12,614 nt of DNA from Opitutia bacterium UBA3151. Lineage in GTDB: Bacteria; Verrucomicrobiota; Verrucomicrobiia; Opitutales; Seribacteraceae. The notes beneath the pieces were generated by a model. That model was not told the DNA's origin. It was given only the letters and a program-made list of their open reading frames with translations, and did not search any database. The first letter of the stretch is position 1. Every line of letters begins with the position of its first letter. The translations under genes were made by a program, and so were the position numbers. The stretch is from positions 1 through 12,614 of the forward strand of contig DEYT01000041.1 of the NCBI GenBank assembly GCA_002364975.1, in the 5' to 3' direction. Below are positions 6,838 through 12,614 of the stretch, in pieces.

Positions 6838-9205
6838 TTTTTGTCTCAAGTTTCGTCCGAAGTTCGACTATTGTTGATTGTAATTGTTTAAATTCCTGAT
6901 TCTTTAATTGAAGATCCTTTTGTTTAGTTTGATCAAAATTCAATTTTTCATTGTCCATCTCGTTTCTTAAATTAGAAATCATTCTTTTAAAATGATTCAG
7001 TTCATTATGATTCGAGTTAATAGCATATTGAACCGCTTCCTGTTGCTTGATTTCGCTATGTTCGAGCTCTTCTCTAATTTTTAAAAGATTTTCTTGTAGA
7101 ATTTTAATTTCGTTCAAATTTCTTTGATTAACATCTTGAATCGCATCATCCCGAAGGTTTTTTTCGGTTTGTAGTTTTTCACGCAGCCTAGTTGAAGAAT
7201 CCTTAAGGAGTGAATTCTCTTTTGTTAACTTAAAAGTGGCTTTTTGTATAGCATCTTCTTTTTCTATTGAATGCTTTTCAACATCTTCTCTAAGTTGTTT
7301 TATGTTTGCTTGTAGTTGAAGGATTAAAACTTCTCTTGAAGCAATAGCATCTTGCACTGAGCTGTCTTTATCTTGAATAGCTTTTTCAAGCTTATCTCTT
7401 GTGGAAACCAGACTTTTCTTCATAGTTTCTAGCTGTGCCGAATTACTAATTTCAGTTTTTTGTGCAATTGTCTTCAGTTTAAACTCGGATTCTTCAAGAT
7501 TTGAACGCAGTTCTGAAATCGTTTTTTTAAGGCTATTGTTTTCATTTTCAGATTTAACAATAAACTTTTGAATGTTATCTGCTTCTGAGTCTTGAGCTGT
7601 TTGAAGCTTTTCCCGCAATCTTTCAAGGGAGCTCTTCAACTGCTTAATTTCCGATTGAAATAAACTTTTTGTTTCTTGGACGCGACTTTCAGTTTCAAAC
7701 TTGGTTTCTTCTAATTCCTGACGTAGGTTCTGTGTTAAAGTTTTTAGAGAGATAATTTCACTTTCTTTAGAAGATGCTACTTTTTGAATTTCATCCTCAG
7801 ATTTTGCCTTTAGACAGTCTAAGTTTTCTCTTGTTTTAGCCAACGCTGCTTTAAGTTGCTGAATTTCTCTATTTGTTAGTGCTTCTTGTTTTTGCAGAAT
7901 CGCATTTTTTTCTGATGATTCTTTCTCGATTTCTATCCTCAGTTCTTCGATGGTCTTTTGTAAGGAATGATTTTGATTATTGAGTGAAGATAAAGCTCTT
8001 TGAAGCCTGTCTTCTTGCCTTGCTTGTAAGCTTTCTAAATTTTCTCTAGCTACAGCCAATGATTGTTTCAAAATAGAAATTTCTGATCGATAAGTATTTT
8101 GAACTTTCTGGATTTCATCTTCTTTCTCAAAATTTGAATTTTGTAACTCTTCCCTAAGTTCTTCAATCGTGCTTTTCAAAGCTTTAATTTCAGATTCTGC
8201 AGTAGCCGTTGCTTTTTGGATTCGTTCTTGTTCCCGTGCTCTCTGAAGTTCTAAGTTTTCCCTTGTTTTAATAAGAGTCATCTTCAACTGCTTGAGTTCA
8301 TCGTAGGATTCTTTTTTAACGGACTGAATCGCTGCTGCTTCTTTAAGTTTCCTAGCGTCTAGCTCAACTCTCATTCTTTCGACCGTTTCTTTAAAATTCT
8401 TGATTTCTAGGTTGAAAGTTGAATATTTCTTTTGGGCAATTCCTTGCTCTTCTTGCTTTATTCTATTCAGCTTTTCTCTTGTTGTTTGAATAGAGTTTTT
8501 GAGGGTCTTAATTTCTTGGCTTTTGCTTGAGACTGCTTTTTGGACTGCATCTTGCCTAATTGATTCTTGTTCCTCCAATTCTTCTCGAAGCTGACTCAGG
8601 GCCTTTCGTAACTCACTTGCTTCGGAGGAAGCTCTCGCCTCAACGATTTGAATTTTCTCTTGATGGACAGAGGTAAGAAGATCTATTTTTTCCCTTAATT
8701 TAAGAGAAGACTCCTTAAGCTGATTTATTTCTTTTGCCGATTCACGAATTGCATTTTGACGAGTCTCGTCAATCAATGAATTGCTGTGGTCGAGTTCCAA
8801 CCTAAGTATTTCTATCTGAGCTTTTAGATCCTTTGCTTCAGCAAAGTGTTTTGAAATGACAGATTGTTTCTCCTCTTGAAAATCGTTCTTATTTTTTTCT
8901 AGTGATGCACGAAGATCAAGAACAAGTTGCCGAAGTTGTGCTTGTTCATTGTGAAATTGTTTAGTTAGTGCCTGCTTTTCTTGATCATGCTCAATCAGGC
9001 AGCTTTCATGATCAGCCCTTTGTTTTTCAATGCTAGATTTGAAAAAAGAAATTTCCTTTTGAAATTCTGAAGCCTTGGTCTGGATCAAATCTTCTGATTC
9101 AAAATTCTTTTTCGCTAGTTCGTCACGCAAAGTAAGAATCGTTTGTTTAAGAAAACGATTCTCATGGTTTAATAAATCAGCCTCTTCTGGGGTAACTTGA
9201 GACAT
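6827..9205 (-). CDS. Long rod protein: pure coiled coil of 36-residue repeats
   Basis: This ORF encodes 792 residues from ATG 9205 (TTG 9214 adds three residues). The whole chain is predicted helical: Lys, Glu, Gln, Ser and Leu dominate, prolines are essentially absent after the first ten residues, and there is no signal peptide, membrane segment or ATP-binding motif. After a 25-residue head come 21 full repeats of exactly 36 residues and an 11-residue partial repeat at the C-terminus. Each repeat has a Leu-Arg-Glu-Glu-Leu-like opening, Ile/Val-Gln-Lys in the middle (positions 16-18) and Glu-Ile-x-x-Leu-Lys near 26-31. A continuous helix of this length would be a cytoplasmic rod somewhat over 100 nm long. 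It is the promoter-proximal gene of the operon and its stop overlaps the cyclase start. A filament or spacer role is inference; spirochaetes are known for coiled-coil cytoskeletal proteins, but I do not claim membership in any of those families. Confidence 0.88.
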   Translation of the reverse strand: MSQVTPEEADLLNHENRFLKQTILTLRDELAKKNFESEDLIQTKASEFQKEISFFKSSIEKQRADHESCLIEHDQEKQALTKQFHNEQAQLRQLVLDLRASLEKNKNDFQEEKQSVISKHFAEAKDLKAQIEILRLELDHSNSLIDETRQNAIRESAKEINQLKESSLKLREKIDLLTSVHQEKIQIVEARASSEASELRKALSQLREELEEQESIRQDAVQKAVSSKSQEIKTLKNSIQTTREKLNRIKQEEQGIAQKKYSTFNLEIKNFKETVERMRVELDARKLKEAAAIQSVKKESYDELKQLKMTLIKTRENLELQRAREQERIQKATATAESEIKALKSTIEELREELQNSNFEKEDEIQKVQNTYRSEISILKQSLAVARENLESLQARQEDRLQRALSSLNNQNHSLQKTIEELRIEIEKESSEKNAILQKQEALTNREIQQLKAALAKTRENLDCLKAKSEDEIQKVASSKESEIISLKTLTQNLRQELEETKFETESRVQETKSLFQSEIKQLKSSLERLREKLQTAQDSEADNIQKFIVKSENENNSLKKTISELRSNLEESEFKLKTIAQKTEISNSAQLETMKKSLVSTRDKLEKAIQDKDSSVQDAIASREVLILQLQANIKQLREDVEKHSIEKEDAIQKATFKLTKENSLLKDSSTRLREKLQTEKNLRDDAIQDVNQRNLNEIKILQENLLKIREELEHSEIKQQEAVQYAINSNHNELNHFKRMISNLRNEMDNEKLNFDQTKQKDLQLKNQEFKQLQSTIVELRTKLETKNGR
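6863..9130 (-). repeat. 21 tandem 36-residue (108-base) coiled-coil repeats
   Basis: From residue 26 (numbered from ATG 9205) every block of 36 residues aligns without any gap up to residue 781, and an 11-residue stub (782-792) follows in register. The hydrophobic positions fit spacings of two heptads and two hendecads (7+7+11+11 = 36), i.e. 3.6 residues per turn. Repeats are diverged in sequence, and the second is the weakest (it opens Gln-Arg-Ala). From about repeat 5 onward, openings of type Thr/Leu-Arg-Glu-Asn/Lys-Leu alternate with Leu-Arg-Glu-Glu-Leu. Confidence 0.9.
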
Positions 9206-9304
9206 AACTTTCAATATTTCACAAAATACATATTTGTAAATAACAAGTTGATCAAAGAATTATTGTGCTTGCAATGTAAGCGATTGCTAATTTGGTAATC
9301 TCAG
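9206..9304. promoter_or_regulatory. Divergent promoter region between the cyclase operon and the lipoprotein gene
   Basis: This 99-base AT-rich spacer must hold the promoter of the leftward four-ORF operon and probably that of the rightward lipoprotein gene. Visible elements: an 8-base palindrome TTGATCAA (9248-9255), which reads as a -35-like TTGATC on either strand; an interrupted inverted repeat TTTcACAAA / TTTGTAAA (9217-9240) close to the operon start; and GCAAT-N7-ATTGC (9271-9287) close to the lipoprotein gene. On the minus strand TTGATC is followed 17 bases later by TATGTA, a poor -10 match. I cannot assign a regulator to any of these. Confidence 0.35.
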
Positions 9305-10498
9305 ATGCTCCGAAAACTTATTATGTGTTCTTTGAGACTAATAATATCCATGTTAGCGGTATTTATTTTTTCTTGTGAAAGTCCTGATAGCTCGCCTTCA
9401 GAAACTCAGAGTGACGAAGTTCTTAAACTGATTTCCAAACCAAACTCCAAAATTAAGGATCTGGAAGCATTATTAAGGGAAGGGGATACTGCGAAAGCTG
9501 AGGTTGTCTCGGGTGCTGAAGGGACAGAAAATTCTAAATTATTAGATGATCTAGTTTTGCCTACGGTTGCATCTTCCAATACAAATTCGATATCCCGCCC
9601 GACGGATGAAGTGATTTCCGAAAATATGGAAGCTGAAAAAGCCCTCCAAAGTTTGGAAGTTTCTGCTCTTGAACATCAAAAAAACATAGAAGAGCTCAGG
9701 AAAATTAATGAACACAAAGATAAAACGATTGCATCCCTTTCCACTATAAATGACGAACTATTAGCTGAAATTCGGAGAATAAAGGGGGATGCCTCAAACG
9801 AATTCCGTAAATTTACCAGTGCAAATAGTTCTAGAATAGGAGAAAACCCAGACCTTCATTCGGAGATAAAGAACTTAAAAAATAGCCTTATACTTAAATC
9901 CAATGAGATTAAAGACCTTAGGCTTCGTAATGATTCTTTAGAAGTTAGGATTTCAAGTTTGGAGAAAACTCCTGTTTCCAAAGTTATACTTGCTGAACCT
10001 AGTAAATATTCAAACCTCTCGGAAATCCCTTCGGTATCTATCCCTTCTTCATTTAGTGAGAGTACATTGAATTTTGATGCGGTAGTCACATCTTACAATG
10101 GTAAGAGTAAGGAAGCTTTTTACACAGAGTTTTTCATATTGAGAGGTAATTTAAACGAACTCCTGAACAAGAGTGGAGTATCCCTTCTCAATTTTTCCGG
10201 AGTCGAAAGTTATTCTGAACTTTGGGCACAAGCCCGTAAAAATTCATTTCTTTATCCTGATTTACAAAAGAAAATTCGGAATTGTCTACTTCAAGAGATC
10301 GACAATAAAAACGGACAAAGGGTAAGGACTGACATAAATGGAGCTGCTACGGTTAGCAATTTAACGCCGGGTGATTATTTCATTATCGGTTGTGCTTCAT
10401 TAGGTAAGGTGGGAGTTACATGGAATGTTCCGATCAATATAGAAAATGGTCTTAATAAAGTTTCGTTAACTTTAGCAAACGCTTCATGGAGTGAGTAA
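9305..10498 (+). CDS. Lipoprotein with a coiled-coil stalk and a beta-rich C-terminal domain
   Basis: This ORF encodes 397 residues. A basic start (Met-Leu-Arg-Lys) and a hydrophobic segment about 5-20 lead to the lipobox I21-F22-S23-C24, followed by Glu, so the mature protein should be lipid-anchored in the envelope. Residues 25-105 are Ser/Thr-rich and probably flexible; about 106-222 form a helical, probably coiled-coil region, broken near 172-184. About 255-397 look beta-rich. There a Thr-Asp-x-x-Gly-x-Ala-x-Val strand is followed by Leu-Thr-Pro-Gly-Asp-Tyr (353-358) and Gly-Leu-Asn-Lys-Val (382-386), the pattern of carboxypeptidase-regulatory-like or prealbumin-like folds; a helical insertion lies at about 282-335. 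The C-terminal fold is inferred from pattern only. ATG 9305 has no strong ribosome site, and ATG 9323 would leave a shorter n-region. It is transcribed away from the cyclase operon. Function unknown. Confidence 0.8.
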   Translation: MLRKLIMCSLRLIISMLAVFIFSCESPDSSPSETQSDEVLKLISKPNSKIKDLEALLREGDTAKAEVVSGAEGTENSKLLDDLVLPTVASSNTNSISRPTDEVISENMEAEKALQSLEVSALEHQKNIEELRKINEHKDKTIASLSTINDELLAEIRRIKGDASNEFRKFTSANSSRIGENPDLHSEIKNLKNSLILKSNEIKDLRLRNDSLEVRISSLEKTPVSKVILAEPSKYSNLSEIPSVSIPSSFSESTLNFDAVVTSYNGKSKEAFYTEFFILRGNLNELLNKSGVSLLNFSGVESYSELWAQARKNSFLYPDLQKKIRNCLLQEIDNKNGQRVRTDINGAATVSNLTPGDYFIIGCASLGKVGVTWNVPINIENGLNKVSLTLANASWSE

Positions 10499-10501
10499 AT
10501 T

Positions 10502-10519
10502 AGCTTGGAATAAGCTTTT
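10502..10519 (+). terminator. Weak hairpin with a short T run after the lipoprotein gene
   Basis: AGCTT (10502-10506) and AAGCT (10512-10516) form a 5-bp stem with a 5-base loop, followed by three further T. It starts four bases after the lipoprotein stop. The stem is short and AT-rich, so it is a poor intrinsic terminator. The 89-base spacer up to the next gene also contains AT-rich stretches that could hold a promoter, but no clear -35/-10 pair stands out. Confidence 0.25.
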
Positions 10520-10587
10520 ACTTTCGACTGAAATTATTATTATACGATTCATAACATTATCTTAATACACAAGAAAGATTAGTAATT

Positions 10588-12614
10588 ATGGCTGCTCAAC
10601 AATCATCTGATCAAAAGAAACTTCAACTTACCCTTCAGCAAAAGATTAGTATTCTTCTGTCTTTTTCCAAAGACAAAGTTATTGAGCAAATCCAATGTGT
10701 TTGGTTCATCATACTATATCTCATCGTGTTCCAAGTCCTCGTTCTTGGTTTGCCCATTGTGTATTCACTGATGATTGCAGCAGGTATAATTATTGTGATT
10801 ATCGGTCTGGCGTTTTTTATGGAAGGTTTGAGGCTTGGATTGATGCCGCTAGGCGAGACCCTTGGCTCGACCTTGCCTAGGAAAAAAATTCTTGGTATTC
10901 CCTGTCTTCCTACGAGTTTGGCTTTCGGATTCGTTCTAGGTGCTTTCGCGACCTTCGCGGAACCGGCAATTGGAGTATTACGGGCAGCAGGTTCTGGGGT
11001 TGATCCTACTCTTGCACCCCTATTATGGACTATTCTCAACACCGGTGCAGAAACTCTCGTATACTCCGTTGGAGTTGGTGTCGGTATTGCGGTTCTTCTT
11101 GGGGTTTTGAGGTTTTATAAAGGGTGGTCTCTTAAGCCCTTCATTTATATCGGTGTCGTTGTTTTATCCTTGGGAACTCTTTATTTTCAATTTTCGGACG
11201 CAAGACTCCAGCATGTACTTGGTTTAGCATGGGATTGTGGAGCGGTTACCACCGGTCCTGTCACCGTTCCCCTTGTCCTCGCACTTGGGATAGGAGTTTG
11301 TCGCATTGTTTCTACTGGAGGTTCTAGCAATACTGGCTTTGGAGTTGTTACCCTTGCTTCCCTATTTCCGATCCTTGCTGTAAAATGCTATGCACTATAC
11401 CTTTTTTCAGCTGATAATTATTACAGTGCTACCTATTCAGAGGCGGAGTGGCATCAGAATGCTGGTGAATACGGAAAAAACTACGACCCTGATCTTCAAC
11501 GCTTTGGAGATATTGTTGCCAAAAGGAGATTAGAATCTGCGGGCAGTGCCACCGGAAGTGAAATGGCACGATCTCTTTCCGTGGAAGATTTGACCAAAGT
11601 AAAGTCTTCTCTTGATAAAACTGGTAAATTGCCGGATGGCTACTCTTTGAAGACTCAAATTTCAGGTAATTTGCTAGAAGCAAGACCCTTGGACTCCGAA
11701 GATGAAAATTCTCGTTCTGTTGTACAACCTGCAAGTACTCAATCAATTATTGTAAGAGACGGAGTTTCCACACCAGAGGAGGTTTGGAACCCAGATACGG
11801 AGATTGTGAAAGCAATGACGAACAATTTTGATTTCTTTCCGAATCTTTTCAAACCTGATGAAGATGCAAATGGGAATGGTATACTTGATCCTGGTGAAGA
11901 CATATATTCTGTTAATGATGAAGGGATTACCGTCTATAATAAGCCTGGTGAAAACTACCCAGACGCTGTACTTGATGGACCCGATCAGGATAGGGGAGCG
12001 ATCGAAGGTGCAATTTGGGCAATCTTTCCTCTTTGTTCGATATTATTGTTTGTTCTCTGGGTAGGTTTGCGGCAGCGACCCAAGTACTTGGACGAATTAG
12101 CCGTCGGTATTACTTGTGCGATTATTGGCATGGGCCTCTTTAATCTTGGTATTGCACTCGGACTGACACCGTTGGGCGAACAGCTAGGAGGTAATGTTGT
12201 ATCGAGTTTTGCTGCTATTGAACCTTGGGCATCAGAGGGCTTTGTAGAGCCCATGTTTGCTTCTTCCACGGCAGGTAAGTGTTTGGCTATTTTGTTTGGA
12301 TTTATTCTTGGATACGGTGCAACCTTAGCAGAACCGGCTTTGAATGCACTTGGAGCCACGGTTGAAAAGATAACCGTTGGTGCATTTAAAAAGAATTTAC
12401 TTATGCAAACCGTAGCTACTGGGGTAGCAATAGGCATTTCAACAGGTGTTGCCAAAATAGCATTTAATCTCGATCTTTGGTACCTACTGGTTCCACCTTA
12501 CTGCATTTTGATTATTATTACATTCTTATCGAGCGAGGACTTCGTGAATTTTGGCTGGGACAGTGCAGGCGTAACCACTGGACCGATCACAGTCCCGCTT
12601 GTTCTTGCAATGGG
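10588..12614 (+). CDS. Membrane protein with two DUF1538 domains, probable fused UmpA/UmpB-type cation/proton antiporter (C-terminus beyond right edge)
   Basis: The frame is open for 675 codons from ATG 10588 to the window edge without a stop. Residues ~1-35 are polar, and a first multi-spanning domain covers ~36-272. A large soluble segment follows (~275-470), then a second multi-spanning domain from ~472 on. The two membrane domains carry the same motifs in the same order: Leu-Gly/Thr-x-Pro-Leu-Gly-Glu; Ala-Glu-Pro-Ala (E125 and E582); and Asp-x-x-x-Val-Thr-Thr-Gly-Pro-x-Thr-Val-Pro-Leu-Val-Leu (D216 and D658). These are the hallmarks of DUF1538 proteins. From memory, members of this family (UmpA and UmpB of a halophile) work as a two-component Na+(Li+,K+)/H+ antiporter; here both halves are in one chain. 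Conserved Glu and Asp in the membrane fit ion coupling. An AAGAAAG lies about 11 bases upstream of the start. Transport is inferred from the family. Confidence 0.85.
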   Translation, partial: MAAQQSSDQKKLQLTLQQKISILLSFSKDKVIEQIQCVWFIILYLIVFQVLVLGLPIVYSLMIAAGIIIVIIGLAFFMEGLRLGLMPLGETLGSTLPRKKILGIPCLPTSLAFGFVLGAFATFAEPAIGVLRAAGSGVDPTLAPLLWTILNTGAETLVYSVGVGVGIAVLLGVLRFYKGWSLKPFIYIGVVVLSLGTLYFQFSDARLQHVLGLAWDCGAVTTGPVTVPLVLALGIGVCRIVSTGGSSNTGFGVVTLASLFPILAVKCYALYLFSADNYYSATYSEAEWHQNAGEYGKNYDPDLQRFGDIVAKRRLESAGSATGSEMARSLSVEDLTKVKSSLDKTGKLPDGYSLKTQISGNLLEARPLDSEDENSRSVVQPASTQSIIVRDGVSTPEEVWNPDTEIVKAMTNNFDFFPNLFKPDEDANGNGILDPGEDIYSVNDEGITVYNKPGENYPDAVLDGPDQDRGAIEGAIWAIFPLCSILLFVLWVGLRQRPKYLDELAVGITCAIIGMGLFNLGIALGLTPLGEQLGGNVVSSFAAIEPWASEGFVEPMFASSTAGKCLAILFGFILGYGATLAEPALNALGATVEKITVGAFKKNLLMQTVATGVAIGISTGVAKIAFNLDLWYLLVPPYCILIIITFLSSEDFVNFGWDSAGVTTGPITVPLVLAM
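11857..11901 (+). other. EF-hand/dockerin-like calcium-binding loop in the antiporter's soluble segment
   Basis: Residues 424-438 read D-x-D-x-N-G-N-G-x-x-D-P-G-E-D, the Asp/Asn/Gly-rich pattern of short calcium-binding loops in EF-hand-like and extracellular repeat proteins. It sits in the ~195-residue soluble segment between the two DUF1538 domains. Binding of Ca2+ is a prediction from pattern only, and the side of the membrane is not known. Confidence 0.5.

Noticed and set aside
6863..9130. The 108-base periodicity as a DNA-level repeat such as a minisatellite or CRISPR
   Set aside because: The period is visible in the protein, not as near-identical DNA units; repeats differ greatly in nucleotide sequence and form a continuous coding frame.
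6827..9205. The coiled-coil protein as an SMC, RecN or other chromosome-associated ATPase
   Set aside because: There are no Walker A, Walker B or signature motifs and no globular head domains; the entire chain is repeat.
10635..11042. Open frame of 135 codons on the minus strand
   Set aside because: It is also antisense to the DUF1538 gene, with no ribosome site and no recognisable domain.
11985..12455. Open frame of 156 codons on the minus strand at the right end
   Set aside because: It lies wholly antisense to the strongly supported DUF1538 gene; its Ala/Pro/Thr-rich composition is what the reverse complement of a Gly/Ala/Val-rich membrane gene gives.

Overview
The window looks like chromosome from a low-GC, Gram-negative-type bacterium, most probably a spirochaete of the Leptospira group. 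This rests on general features, not on a database match. Two lipoproteins carry spirochaete-style lipoboxes (F-S-S-C and I-F-S-C, with no Leu at -3). The class III cyclase has the GAF-GAF-PAS-cyclase layout and a C-terminal TPR-like tail common in such genomes. Long coiled-coil and TPR proteins are abundant. I see no rRNA, tRNA, IS element, phage gene or CRISPR array.

Layout: (1) 1-338, minus strand: the start of a small lipoprotein gene that runs off the left edge. (2) 337-1674, plus strand: an unrecognised 172-residue protein, then a membrane phosphatidylserine synthase (pssA) in the same reading frame behind two tandem stops, with no ordinary start codon at the right place. (3) 1671-9205, minus strand: a tightly packed four-ORF operon, in transcription order a 792-residue pure coiled coil, a GAF-GAF-PAS adenylate cyclase, a 506-residue TPR protein, and a 427-residue divergent TPR ORF. 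(4) 9206-9304: a divergent promoter region. (5) 9305-10498, plus strand: a lipoprotein with a coiled-coil middle and a beta-rich C-terminal domain. (6) 10588 to the right edge, plus strand: a long, unterminated membrane protein containing two DUF1538 domains, probably a fused form of the UmpA/UmpB-type cation/proton antiporter.

The operon is the most interesting part. The coiled coil is an exact array of 21 full 36-residue repeats plus a C-terminal stub, without one insertion or deletion, and with an A/B alternation suggesting a 72-residue higher-order unit. The first TPR protein is itself an exact 250-residue tandem duplication. A single in-frame TAG separates it from the second TPR ORF: reading through gives one continuous ~940-codon TPR protein, and the stop falls between helix A and helix B of a TPR. 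The cyclase has all residues expected for making cAMP, and its second GAF domain has a complete NKFDE motif, so cyclic-nucleotide feedback is plausible. Together they suggest a cAMP-producing sensor co-expressed with a long, nearly straight rod and a TPR scaffold. This functional link is inference from operon structure.

Gene packing is unusually tight. The leftmost divergent pair shares a CATG that supplies start codons on both strands, and the convergent pair pssA/TPR shares a CTAG that supplies stop codons on both strands.
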